This document shows positions 22,501 to 31,481 of a stretch of DNA of 64,000 nt, one piece after another. Both the position numbers and the translations under genes were made by a program. Origin of the DNA: Buxus sempervirens (Eukaryota > Streptophyta > Magnoliopsida > Buxales > Buxaceae). Where the stretch lies: NCBI GenBank assembly GCA_947561395.2, contig OX387187.1, positions 5,586,976 to 5,650,975 on the forward strand, read 5' to 3'. Position 1 is the first letter of the stretch. Every line of letters starts with the position of its first letter. Below the pieces are notes generated by a model, which saw only the letters and a program-made list of their open reading frames with translations, had not been told where the DNA came from and made no database searches.

Positions 22501-23184
22501 TGGCACTATATTTGCAAGCCATTCGGGGTATGTGGAAACTGCCAAGAATCCGGCTTGGAATTGTTTAACCACTTCATCTTTAACCTTCAATGTCCATTCA
22601 GGTTTTAACCTTCTCAGTTTCTGCTTAACTGGCTTAGAGTCTGGTAGAATGGGTAGCCTGTGCACCACCATATCTGTGTCTAACCCCGGCATATCCCGAT
22701 ACGACCATGCAAACACATCTTCATAATCAGCCAAAAATCGTATCATTTCATCCCGCTGTACCTCAGATAGGCATACCCCAATCTTCACTATTTTTGGGTC
22801 ATCTTCGGTCCCTAGGTTGATTGATATGGTCTCTTCAATATTGGGTTGGACCCCCTTTTCATGACGCTCTAATTGATATGTGATTTCTATTGGAACGTCG
22901 TTTTCTTCGTCCTCGGTCTCTTCTTCAACCCCCATTAGGTCAAAGTCGAGCTCAAGGTCGAAGTCATACTCATCCTGATCCAATTCCGTTTGCTTATATG
23001 GTTCATAAATGGTTTGGACCTTTTTGAAAACTTTATCTTTTCTAAAAAAAACTGAAAAATCTTTTTGTGTTATTTGAGAGCCTTCTACAAAATCTTTCCC
23101 TGAAGACGAAGGCTCATTAAAGCCTTCAGGAAAAGGGCATTCCACTAATGGAGTTTTTTTTTGGAAGCCATGTCTGTTTGCCAA
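19558..23184 (-). CDS. Element E pol: reverse transcriptase, RNase H, archaeal-type RNase H, integrase
   Basis: Open frame of 1208 residues. RT covers about 150-420 with the catalytic YVDD at about 338-341 and conserved VDYRDLN and MPFGLKNAG. A gypsy RNase H region follows (about 430-600). Then comes a second RNase H of archaeal type (about 630-760; FFDGAAN, NNIAEYEA, DSSLI), diagnostic of the Tat lineage. Integrase has an HHCC zinc-binding part near 870-900 and the catalytic core with GIDVIG (Asp near 929), TDNAS (Asp near 990) and a Glu near 1026, then a C-terminal domain with GPYVV and no chromodomain. The first residues overlap the gag frame over 23145-23184. All catalytic residues I checked are present. 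It copies and integrates the element. Confidence 0.93.
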   Translation of the reverse strand: MANRHGFQKKTPLVECPFPEGFNEPSSSGKDFVEGSQITQKDFSVFFRKDKVFKKVQTIYEPYKQTELDQDEYDFDLELDFDLMGVEEETEDEENDVPIEITYQLERHEKGVQPNIEETISINLGTEDDPKIVKIGVCLSEVQRDEMIRFLADYEDVFAWSYRDMPGLDTDMVVHRLPILPDSKPVKQKLRRLKPEWTLKVKDEVVKQFQAGFLAVSTYPEWLANIVPVPKKDGKVRMCVDYRDLNKASPKDDFPLPHIDILVDNTAVHSLFSFMDGFSGYNQIKMAKEDQEKTAFITPWGTFHYTVMPFGLKNAGATYQRAMTALFHDMIHKEMEVYVDDMIAKSCEEEDHLINLKKVFDRLRKYSLRLNPAKCVFGATSGKLLGFIVSRRGIEIDPAKAKAIIEMPSPRTEREVRGFLGRIQYISRFIAQLTAICEPIFKLLRKNNPTVWNNDCQEAFDTIKEYLLNPPVLVPPTPGRPLILYLSVLETSMGCVLGQHDDTGRKERAIYYLSKKFTEYEAKYSPLEKTCCALVWVTQRLRHYFLSHSTLLISRMDPLKYLFEKPALTGRTAKWQLLLSEFDLTYITQKAIKGQAIADHLAAHPLPEYQPLKTNFPDEAILFAEEEEGESSWQMFFDGAANMNGNGIGAVLIKPDGAHIPIAVKLRFQCTNNIAEYEACIIGLQAALDHEVEELDVYGDSSLIIFQTTGEWKTKDHKLIPYHQYLEEISTKFTRISFNYMPRAKNQFADALVTLASMVSMPEGVDIRPLEIEVRDEPAYCLVLEETPEEEVPWFQDIKNFLNDRSLPENVTSTEKRTIQRLAGQFLLSGGQLYKRSHNDILLRCVAKTESERIVETVHGGVCGPHMNGHMLAKKILRLGYYWSTMEHDCYMHVKRCHLCQVYADNKNAPPSELHSMTSPWPFSMWGIDVIGMISPKASNGHRFILVAIDYFTKWVEAASYANIMSSHVIKFLKHNIICRYGLPSAIVTDNASNLKNKDMRKMCEQFQITHHKSAPYRPKMNGAVEAANKNIKKIIQKMVVSFKDWHEMLPLALHAYRTSIRTSTGATPYSLVYGMEAVLPVEVEIPSLRVLMEAELEEAEWIQSRHDQLNLIEEKRLKALSHGQLYRKRMARAYNKKVKPRTFQEGNLVSKKILPFLEDPRGKFKPNWEGPYVVKKVLSGGALILTEMDGKDFPEPINSDAVKRYFP
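23145..23184 (-). promoter_or_regulatory. Gag/pol overlap with A9 run, candidate -1 frameshift site
   Basis: The gag frame reads TCC AAA AAA AAA CTC CAT TAG. The pol frame across the same nine A residues (plus-strand T9 at 23154-23162) reads CAA AAA AAA ACT. Pol is therefore in the -1 frame relative to gag, and both are open over 40 nt. A slip on the A-run would fuse gag-protease to pol. A recent one-base loss from an A10 run would look the same. Confidence 0.55.
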
Positions 23185-26100
23185 ACAAACGCGGCTTCAA
23201 AAGTAAGAGGAGTTTCCTCCCAATTATTCAGAATGAAAGAATCTGGGGCAGGGATACAAGCCTGCTCCTCAAGCTCAGGATCTGCGTCAGAGATCACCAG
23301 TACTGGGTGAGTTGCATCGCCTGCTTCTTCTGTAGGGCTAGTTCCAGATGGAACTTCTACTGCAGCCCAATCAATAAAAGGTAGCTCCTCTGCTACTTTT
23401 TCTTGCTTGCCTTCTGTCATGGCGAAGAATGCCCCTACGTCCTCAGAAAAGTCCTGCTCCTGTTCTGCCTGTAGCCCAGGCCCACCAGATGCTTGTGGAG
23501 GTGGAGGTGGAACATATGGTTGTATGGTGGAGGGTTTGGGTTTCTGGAATGGGTTGATATTGTAGTATGGAGGTTTGGACTGATCCTCAGGAGGAGACAG
23601 CTGAATCATGTGAGACAGCTTAGGAAAAGTTTCCCTGATGTGCGGGAATTTCATAGCTTCTATCTGCCCCTGACTTTTCCATTTCCTTGGCTTGGACCCC
23701 AATCCTGCTCTGTGAACCATCTTCTTAACCTGTACTGGTTCTATCCTTCCTTGCAGGTTAACCCCCAGACCTTTTCCAGGGTGAAAATGGTACTTTTCTA
23801 GCACATTCTTGACCATTTTTTCAGCACAGGTCAATTTTCCTTCTTTTTCCTGATACCCCCCAGGTATATAATTCACAGCTTCAAATTGAAAAGAGTGAAA
23901 TGCCATCTTATCTGCTGTCATTTCCGTGTTAATACAGGGTACATCAGGGGACCACATGGGGGGAACCAAATTTTCGGCCAGGACGGTAATCACCTTTTGC
24001 CCTCTAATATACTTGACTCTTTGGTGGAGGGTAGATGGTATGGCCCTAGCTGTATGAATCCACGGCCTTCCTAGGAGTAGGTTGAAGGCTGCAGGTATAT
24101 CCATCACTTCAAATGTGATGTTGAAAATATACGGTCCAATTGTGACCGGCAGTTCAACCTCCCCTAGGGAGTGTGTTTTAGAGCTGTCAAATGCTCTTAT
24201 AATTCTTCCGTTTTGTTTTATTTTGTTTCGCTCCAGATTGAGCTTAACAAAGGTTATCAATGGGCAGACATTGAGAGCTGACCCATTATCAATCAGAACC
24301 CGGGCTATCATGCAACCCTTACTGAGTACAGCTATGTGCAATGGGTCAACATGATGGTACCCTGCTGGACTGATTTCAGTTTCAGAAAAAGTTATCACAT
24401 TGTGGGATAAAATTTGACCAACCATCCGGCCTAATTGGTCTGGTTCAATGTTTTTAGGCACATGGGCCCCCTGGAGTATCCTTAACAAGGAGTCCCTATG
24501 TTTTTCAGAATTTAACAATAGGCCCAGTATTGAGATCTGGGCAGGGACTTTGTTCAACTGCTCAATGACATTGAACTCACTCTTTTTTATTACCTTGATG
24601 AGGTCAGCAGCCTCGCTGTCAATTACCTGAGGGGCCTCTTCCCCTACCTTGGCCTTGCCTTTATTTTTTTCTTCTTCTTTATCCTTCTCTGTTTCTTTCT
24701 GTTTTTCTTCCACCCCTACACACTTTCCTGACCTCATCATAAGGTTTACTTCTTCCTTGCTTTCAACTGCAGGGCATGTAGTGGTAAATGCTTCACTGTA
24801 GTTCCATGGTACAGCCGATTCAATGTAGGAAGGCTTAGGGACGTTTACCACCAATGGGGGAAGTTTGGACTTGGCAATGGAAGTCTGAGTAATAGGAACA
24901 TTAACAACCAATGGAGGAAGTTGTTTTGGTTGGGGGTTTGCAGAAGTGACTGATGCACTAAGGGGGTCACAATTTATGACCAATGGTGGCTTAGACTGAA
25001 TGGGCGGAGTAAAAGGGGATGGATTATAATTAATGACCAAAGGTGGGTTGGCAATGTTCATCTGGGCCATGAGGGATGAGACCCGGTCCAAAGATGAGCT
25101 AATGTTCTTTGCAGCACTATCATTCCCCTTTGAAATCATATTTATTTCTTTGCCTTCACTTCTCCTGTCAAAATATACTTTGACCGTTGTCCCTATGGGA
25201 GCAATTAATTGAGATGGGTCAAAGGTTATTTTGTCAGAAGAGATGACTCCTATGACATTAGATGGGCCTGCCCCGTGATGCTGGGGCAGTGGGTTTTGTC
25301 CAATATCTGTTCTTTGAGGATTGGAAGCCCCTGTATTGAAAGACAGGGTATTCTGGTCTAGTAAGTCCTGAATGGCATGTTTTAAAGGCCAGCACTTGTC
25401 TGTAGGGTGCCCAGGTGCACCCATATGGTAATCACAAGTGGTGGAGGGGTCAAAATTTCTCCCCTTAGATGCATTCGGATTAGGTTCTCTTAAGGTGATA
25501 TACCCTCCTTGCAATAAAGTGGGCAGCAATTGAGAGGGAGTCATTGGAATAAGGGTGAAAACCCTATTTCTCCTTGCTGCAAAATAGGCATCCTTTTCCT
25601 CTTTGGTAAAAACCCTTTTTTGGTCTGAAGGTGTTGTTGGAACATTAACCCTCATAGGGGCCTGGGTAGGTGGAGATGGAGTAGGAAAATGAGCAGGTAC
25701 GTTGATTTGTATGGGCTTGTTAGGGCCAGATGGTGGCTGTACCATGTTTACCTCACCCTCCTTCTTGTTCCCATTCTTTTTTGTTCCGCTTCCTTTCTTT
25801 AGGTTGGGGTCCTGCTGGCTAACCATGGCAGAGTGGTCAATTATCTTACCTGACCTTATTCCATCCTCAATTCGGTCAGCCACCTGAACCAAAGCTGCAA
25901 AATTAGTGGTGGTCTGACCCACCAAGTGGCTGTAGAATGGTTGACCCAAAGTGCTTATGAAAGTAGAAATCATTTCCTGTTCTAGCATGGGTGGCCTGAC
26001 CTGGGACGCCGTCTCCCTCCATCTCTTGGCATATTGCCTTACAGTCTCTTCTCTTCCTTTGCTCATTCTCATGACGTCATACCTATCTGGCATGATCTCT

Positions 26101-26777
26101 GAATTGAACCGGTATTGAGTTAGGAATGCATCAGCTAGGTCCTTCCATCTTTTGATCTTTCCATGGTCTAGAGTAGCAAACCATCTTAATGCGGTTCCAG
26201 TCAGGCTCCTTTGGAAAAGTTGGATTAGAACACCTTCATCCTGCCCAAACTGGCATAGGGCACCACAGTATAACTTTAGGTGGCTCATAGGGCACCCAGT
26301 GCCATCATACTTGTCCAAGTCTGGGCACTTAAACTTGGCCGGCAGGTTAACATTGGGGTATAGGCACAGGTCTTCAAAATTGGTGCCTCCAAAGTTGTTT
26401 ACCCCTTTGACTTCCCTTAGTTCATCTTGGATCATTTCTAGCTTATGCATGAACTTTCTTTCAACCTCTTCCCTTATCCTTTCCTTTTCCTTAGCCTTGT
26501 TTGATTCAGCTGTCTCATCCCTGGTCAGTATAGGTTCAGGGGTGGGTTCATAGACGGGTTCAGGAGTTGATTGCACTGGAGGTGGAACGTTGACTTGGGG
26601 TGGAGGTGCAGGGTTGGATGTGGATGCCTGGTTCTGGGCCTGCATTTGTTGGGCCTGCACTTGTTGGGCCTGTACTGACAGTATGTTCTCTAGCATTCGG
26701 GCTAGTCCTGCCACTTGTTCTTGGAGTAGAACAACATCTGGATGCGGAGCATCAACTTCATCTTCAATAGGATTCAT
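23145..26777 (-). CDS. Element E gag-protease with G-patch
   Basis: 1210 residues from the ATG at 26777-26775 (MNPIEDEVDAPHPDV). A Gln-rich N-terminus is followed by the retrotransposon gag domain (about 165-295; LTGTALRWFATL). Next come a zinc-knuckle-like CDYH..GH..DKC near 449, long Pro-rich linkers, an aspartic protease near 829 with active site IDNGSALNV (DNG in place of DSG or DTG, usual for this lineage) and a G-patch near 995 (FHPGKGLGVNLQGR). Gag forms the particle and binds RNA. The protease cuts the polyprotein. The G-patch is a known addition in Tat-type elements. The frame ends at 23145 just past the A9 run where pol can be entered. Confidence 0.92.
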   Translation of the reverse strand: MNPIEDEVDAPHPDVVLLQEQVAGLARMLENILSVQAQQVQAQQMQAQNQASTSNPAPPPQVNVPPPVQSTPEPVYEPTPEPILTRDETAESNKAKEKERIREEVERKFMHKLEMIQDELREVKGVNNFGGTNFEDLCLYPNVNLPAKFKCPDLDKYDGTGCPMSHLKLYCGALCQFGQDEGVLIQLFQRSLTGTALRWFATLDHGKIKRWKDLADAFLTQYRFNSEIMPDRYDVMRMSKGREETVRQYAKRWRETASQVRPPMLEQEMISTFISTLGQPFYSHLVGQTTTNFAALVQVADRIEDGIRSGKIIDHSAMVSQQDPNLKKGSGTKKNGNKKEGEVNMVQPPSGPNKPIQINVPAHFPTPSPPTQAPMRVNVPTTPSDQKRVFTKEEKDAYFAARRNRVFTLIPMTPSQLLPTLLQGGYITLREPNPNASKGRNFDPSTTCDYHMGAPGHPTDKCWPLKHAIQDLLDQNTLSFNTGASNPQRTDIGQNPLPQHHGAGPSNVIGVISSDKITFDPSQLIAPIGTTVKVYFDRRSEGKEINMISKGNDSAAKNISSSLDRVSSLMAQMNIANPPLVINYNPSPFTPPIQSKPPLVINCDPLSASVTSANPQPKQLPPLVVNVPITQTSIAKSKLPPLVVNVPKPSYIESAVPWNYSEAFTTTCPAVESKEEVNLMMRSGKCVGVEEKQKETEKDKEEEKNKGKAKVGEEAPQVIDSEAADLIKVIKKSEFNVIEQLNKVPAQISILGLLLNSEKHRDSLLRILQGAHVPKNIEPDQLGRMVGQILSHNVITFSETEISPAGYHHVDPLHIAVLSKGCMIARVLIDNGSALNVCPLITFVKLNLERNKIKQNGRIIRAFDSSKTHSLGEVELPVTIGPYIFNITFEVMDIPAAFNLLLGRPWIHTARAIPSTLHQRVKYIRGQKVITVLAENLVPPMWSPDVPCINTEMTADKMAFHSFQFEAVNYIPGGYQEKEGKLTCAEKMVKNVLEKYHFHPGKGLGVNLQGRIEPVQVKKMVHRAGLGSKPRKWKSQGQIEAMKFPHIRETFPKLSHMIQLSPPEDQSKPPYYNINPFQKPKPSTIQPYVPPPPPQASGGPGLQAEQEQDFSEDVGAFFAMTEGKQEKVAEELPFIDWAAVEVPSGTSPTEEAGDATHPVLVISDADPELEEQACIPAPDSFILNNWEETPLTFEAAFVWQTDMASKKKLH

Positions 26778-27019
26778 GGCTCGAGCTCTTGATCTGGTTA
26801 CAGGAGCTATGATTGTGAGTGTATTAGTACCTGGTGAAAAGATAAAGGAAAAATATCAGTGCCAATTTAATCTCATTCACATGTCTAGGTATGCCTATGT
26901 GCAAGCTGGGTGAACACGAGTTTGGATTTGTTTCTTTCTTTATTTGCTTCTTTTTTTTTTTTTTTTTGAATTGAATTGAATTGTTGGAATATTCTAGGGC
27001 TTCCAACAGGTCCCACAAA

Positions 27020-27895
27020 AGAGAGAAAGGTCTGAAATTCAAAGGCTTTCAGAGGCCCGGGGGGGGGGGGGGGTTTGAAAAAGGTCTGAAATTCAAAGGC
27101 TTTCAGAGGCCCAGGGATATTTTTGGAAAAAGTCTGAAATTCAGAGGCTTTCAGAGGCCCGGGATTTTTGATGAAAGTCTGAAATTCAAAGGCTTTCAGA
27201 GGCCCAGGGATGTTTTGATGAAAGTCTGAAATTCAAAGGCTTTCAGAGGCCCAAAAGGAAAATGTCTGAAATTCAAAGGCTTTCAGGGGCCCAGAAGTTC
27301 TGAAATTCAAAGGCTTTCAGAGGCCCAAAAGATAAAGGTCTGAAATTCAAAGGCTTTCAGAGGCCCAAAAGGAAAAGGTCTGAAATTCAAAGGCTTTCAG
27401 AGGCCCAAAAGTTCTGAAATTCAAAGGCTTTCAGAGGCCCAAAAGAAGAAGGTCTGAAATTCAGAGGCCCAACAGTTCTGAAATTCAAAGGCTTTCAGAG
27501 GCCCAAAAGAAAAAGGTCTGAAATTCAAAGGCTTTCAGAGGCCCAACAGTTCTGAAATTCAAAGGCTTTTAGAGGCCCAAAAGATCTGAAATTCAAAGGC
27601 TTTCAGAGGCCCGGAGTTTTTTGAGAAAAAGTCTGAAATTCAAAGGCTTTCAGAGGCCCGGGGTTTTTTGAGAAAAAGTCTGAAATTCAAAGGCTTTCAG
27701 AGGCCCAGGGATTTTTGAGAAAAAGTCTGAAATTCAAAGGCTTTCAGAGGCCCAGGATTTTTTGAAAAATCTGAAATTCAAAGGCTTTCAGAGGCCCAGG
27801 ATTTTTTTTGAAAAATCTGAAATTCAAAGGCTTTCAGAAGCCCAAGAGTTTTGAAAAAGTCTGAAATTCAAAGGCTTTCAGAAGCCCAAGGAACC
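27020..27895. repeat. Leader tandem repeat, about 21 copies of a 28-bp core
   Basis: The core TCTGAAATTCAAAGGCTTTC followed by AGAGGCCC recurs every 32-52 bp with short variable linkers (AAAAGGAAAAGG, GATTTTTGAGAAAAAG). The core contains the inverted arms CTGAAA..TTTCAG, so each unit can fold into a small hairpin in RNA or DNA. One copy (about 27453) is shortened. A G-run of about 14 sits at 27060-27073. The array lies in the gag leader. Confidence 0.9.
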
Positions 27896-28042
27896 TTTCT
27901 CTCACATTTTTTTTCTTTTAATTATTTTGTTTGTTTTTTTTTTTTGAAGCATTTTATTCAAACTTGTTTCCCTTTATCATTATTTAAAGGTTAAAAGAAT
28001 ATTTTAGTGGGAAAAACTGATTAAAGTTGAATATTCCGAGAA

Positions 28043-28181
28043 AACCGTATACACAGTACGGTCCAGCCCTGCCCGTATTCAAATTACGAGCCTGCCGTGA
28101 CCGTATGCAATCCACGGGCGAGCCTAGCCCGTATGACCAATACGGGCAAGCCCAGCCCGTGTACCAAATGCGGTTTTACGG
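28043..28181. repeat. CCCGTA/TACGGG palindrome array in the 5' leader
   Basis: About ten half-sites including ACCGTATACACAGTACGGTC, GCCCGTATTC, CACGGGCGAGCCTAGCCCGT and AATACGGGCAAGCC. The motif is the same as the three other arrays of element E, but it lies inside the transcribed leader about 1.2 kb from the PBS. Confidence 0.85.
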
Positions 28182-29378
28182 AACTCTGTTATATTTTTCC
28201 AGTTTTTACATGGTTTGATCACTTTCATTGTTCATCCAAACGTACGGTTCACCCATTGCAGAGCTTCTAAACTGCCCCAAAGTGGACTTTGGCCTTTTTG
28301 TTAAAACACATGCTTGGGAGGGCACATGTACCCTCCAAATTGACATCATACTCAAGAATTTGATACCCTTTTGTTGCCTCTTGTGTGTACATAGGGTAGG
28401 ATTGATTCTAAACAGAGTTAGAAACTCTTCCTATGGGCTGCACCAACTTTAGAAAATATGCATATTTTGGGACCAATTTTATCCCAAACCAAAGGGCACC
28501 ATGACACCCCTATGACATGAAAATAATGCAAAACAATAGGATTACCTTGTTACCTTGTTTACCTTGAATATAGCATCCGCATTATGCCCTGGTTTGTAAG
28601 CCATGCACACGGCCTTCCCACAATCATACAAACCCATATTCCCACGTAATTGTGTACTTTAGCCAAAAACTTGTAACTCCACCTTCAAGCGTAGGGGTTT
28701 TGGGTTTTGGCTTAATGGCAACTTAGCACTTAAGCCTAGTGATGACCAGAATCCCAGATCCACATTATCATCACATCATTAGCTCAAAATTCTAAGGTGA
28801 ATGTTTTCACTTTCGCTTTCCGAAGTATCGACCTCGTTGCGCCAAGCTACACACATTCGGGTTCAACTTCCTATAGGTTAAGGGTAGGCTGTGTAAAAAC
28901 AAAAGGTGCATAGTGCATTGTAAAAATAGGGTGCATTCACAACGTCCCAAACCCTTGCCACTCTTTTCGCAGCCATGCATAAACAAACCAAGGCATAATA
29001 GGAAAGCATATTTAAAATAAACAAGTAAATAAAGCAATCCTATAGCACCCAAAACATGCTCATAAAAAAAATCATCTAATCATGCAAACATATGATCATG
29101 TTATACACCCAAAATCATCATGGAGATCATGCTGCAAATTGAAACATGCTATCATAAAAATATAGCAAGAAATAAGCATGGTTCAGCAAAACGGACCTCC
29201 CCTACGCATGTTTGTAGAAACAATCCTATAAATCCAAATTAAGCATGTTTCTACCCCCATGAATTCCTAAGCAATAATTCAGATTTAAAACATACTCAAC
29301 ATGCTTAAGAACACAAAATAGCAAGCAAATCAAAAAATCAAAACATGAACAAAAACACCTAAAGGCTGAAATCCACAA

Positions 29379-29397
29379 GTCCCCAGCAGAGTCGCCA
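29379..29397 (-). promoter_or_regulatory. Primer binding site of element E
   Basis: Minus strand TGGCGACTCTGCTGGGGAC, two bases after the 5' LTR end. It starts with TGG as required to pair with a tRNA 3' CCA. A tRNA-Arg-type primer is what I recall for Tat/Ogre elements with this sequence. Confidence 0.75.
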
Positions 29398-30777
29398 GTT
29401 GTGAGACATGGGAAAAAATCAAATCTAATGATTTCCTCAATCATCACACGGGATTAAATCAAACAAAGAGCCGCCACCATTCAATTTAGGTGTGAATGGA
29501 CACCAAAATATTAAATAAGCACAAAAGGCAATTTTAGGGCAAAATATCCCTCCTAAAAAAAACAACCAGAGATGGGTAAGGGGATTAGGTTATGAACAGG
29601 GGAAGGTGTTAGGCACCCCTATTCATCCACACAAGGTGGTTTCCAGGCATTGTTCATGTTTAAATAAAGGAAAAAGCTTGCTATAAAAATCAGGAAAAAT
29701 CACAAAAAAGGCAAAAATATATGGTTTTTTCATATGAATATTCTGATTGATCCAGAACTATCAAATATGATCATACCATTCCTAGGGTTTCATGATAAAA
29801 TAAAATCAATTTAAAGTGAAAAATCCAAAAATCTGGTTTCAAGTCAAAATTCTAGAAATCTAGAAAAATATGATTTTTATAAAATATTTTAAAATTGAAC
29901 TTGAATAGTCCAGGACATAAATAAAGCCCAAATTTCACATTAAATCAGAAAATAAAAACCAAAAATACCCACGTTGATGAAAAACACCAAAAGGGGAGAA
30001 CTTAGACCGTAGGGTCTTCTCTCAATAATGAAAAACAATTTAAAAAACATCTCATGAAACCCTAGAATTTATTTTCAGGCTTCTAGATTCAGATCTACCA
30101 TATTGATCATGATAAATCCAAGATCCTAGCCTAAAACCACGAAAATCACGAAAACAGTGCTGTAGGTGCAAAAGTGGCAAAAATCCAAATTTTGGCAAAA
30201 AGAGAGGATCTCATGCTATAAACATCACAGATTCATGTAATTCATTCAGATATATCATAAAAAGCATTAAAACATGATCAGGATATTTAAAACAACCACA
30301 TCTCACAAATTAGAGCACATGGGGGTCTACCCTACGGATCCACCTGTTCCCCTTTCCCCTAGTTCTCTCTTCACGTTTTACGGCTAGAGAGACTCTTGAG
30401 GTAGTTGGAGATAGGTTTGGTTATACAAACACAATCACAGGCTTTACTCTAAAAAAAAAGGGAAAAACAGATATGAGGTTTTATTCTAGGGATCCACCTG
30501 TTCCCCTTTCCCCTAGTTCTCTCTTCACGTTTTACGGCTAGAGAGACCCTTGAGGTACTTGGAGACAAGTTTAGGGATACAAAAACAGATATGGCCTTAT
30601 TCTACAGCAATAGAGATGATCCTATTACATCTAGAATTGAAGACAGAAAATAAAAAGGGATAGGGGACTTACCTGGATTGAGCAAGCAGGCAGCAGGAGT
30701 TCCTTCTCTTCTCTTGGAGCTTCTTAGAATTCCTTGGACTCAAAATTTCGTGGCCCTTAGCTAGAGGAAAGAGCCTC

Positions 30778-30785
30778 TATTTATA
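30778..30785 (-). promoter_or_regulatory. TATA box driving element E genomic RNA
   Basis: Minus strand GTGTCTATAAATAGAGGC. It resembles the TATA block of the A, F and G LTRs. Transcription should start near 30750 and run leftward through PBS, leader, gag and pol. Confidence 0.7.
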
Positions 30786-30985
30786 GACACACCCAGGGGC
30801 AAGGCTGGTCCAAAAGGATATATCCTGATCCTCAGGATAGAGTGAAAATTGGAGATAATGCCCATCCATAGCCAACCAAGGTGGCTTCAGCGAATAAAAC
30901 ACTTAATTCGCTCGTTTAAAGATATATTGGACTTCAAATAAAGCTCGGAAATCGAGAGAAGGACAAAACTTGCACGTGTCTTTAA

Positions 30986-31099
30986 TGCCCGTAAATGATT
31001 TACGGTCCAATGGTGACCGTATTGATACTACGGGCGCGCCTGCCCGTAGATATTTTGCGGGCAAGATCGGCCCGTGAAGCCAATACGGGCAAAGCCTGT
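30986..31099. repeat. CCCGTA/TACGGG palindrome array, right (5') LTR
   Basis: Copy of the array at 11253-11366, with one visible change near 31024. It lies about 200-320 bp upstream of the minus-strand TATA box. Confidence 0.85.
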
Positions 31100-31198
31100 T
31101 CATTCTATTTTTAGGCCTTTTTGACCTGTTTTAAGCTCTAATTACATGTTTTTATTATTTTCTCATTTGGCAGTGCAATTTGGGGTGTCTACAACGAC

Positions 31199-31481
31199 GC
31201 AGGTGCGTGTGCTTTACTTTCAAAGTGCTATTTCACTTATGCGCTGCCAGCGGAGTGGCAGCGGCGTTGTTCCTCGCAAGTGCCTTTACGAAATGTTCTT
31301 TGTGTAGAAATCTTTACATTTCCTTGAGCTACCAGCGGCGTGGTAGCTGTGTGGCAGCCTCACCTTCCTCTTTACTAAATTCACAGAATTTATATTTTGA
31401 TTCTGCACATCTTGAAGATTATTAGAGGATATAATTTGTCAAACATTTGCCATATAAGGAGTGTGAGTTTTCACACTTACA
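31199..31481 (-). mobile_element. Solo LTR D, right part
   Basis: Completes LTR D after element E and its ACGAC duplication, ending CACACTTACA before TAGAA. It contains the palindromes GCTGCCAGCGGAGTGGCAGC (31243-31262) and GCTACCAGCGGCGTGGTAGC (31328-31347). Confidence 0.7.

Larger units (their letters stand above)
26778..29378 (-). other. Element E 5' leader
   Basis: 2.6-kb untranslated leader between PBS and gag. On the minus strand it holds about 900 bp without recognised features apart from short meaningless frames (about 29378-28182), the CCCGTA array (28181-28043), the hairpin tandem repeats (27895-27020) and an A-run opposite 26951-26968. No extra sense ORF upstream of gag is present, unlike classical Ogre elements. 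Confidence 0.7.
9672..31193 (-). mobile_element. Element E: 21.5-kb Tat/Ogre-type Ty3/gypsy retrotransposon with antisense genes
   Basis: Flanked by ACGAC duplications (9667-9671 and 31194-31198) within LTR D. On the minus strand the order is: 5' LTR (31193-29400), PBS, 2.6-kb leader with tandem repeats, gag-protease with G-patch, pol (RT, RNase H, second archaeal-type RNase H, integrase), PPT and 3' LTR (11460-9672). Two spliced genes lie on the plus strand between pol and the 3' LTR. The second RNase H and long non-coding parts are hallmarks of the Tat group, in which antisense extra ORFs in this position are established. The LTRs differ at only about ten substitutions and a few small indels by eye, so the insertion is recent. 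Confidence 0.92.
29400..31193 (-). mobile_element. Element E 5' LTR (right copy), 1,794 bp
   Basis: Plus-strand ends TGTGAGACATGGG and GGTGTCTACA. It is followed on the right by the ACGAC duplication and on the left by the PBS. It carries the TATA box at 30778-30785 (minus) and a palindrome array at 30986-31099. The frame at 30903-31103 is not a gene. It has a matching copy in the left LTR, as expected of an LTR. Confidence 0.93.

Noticed and set aside
23493-26553. Plus-strand ORFs across gag
   Set aside because: Shadows of the conserved gag-protease frame on the minus strand.
26981-27229. Gly/Phe/Lys-rich ORF
   Set aside because: Runs through the leader tandem repeat and a G-run; no gene.
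27020-27895. Regular repeats with short variable linkers, like a CRISPR array
   Set aside because: The sequence is a plant retrotransposon leader. Linkers are short, A/G-rich and mutually similar, not unique spacers, and no cas genes exist here.
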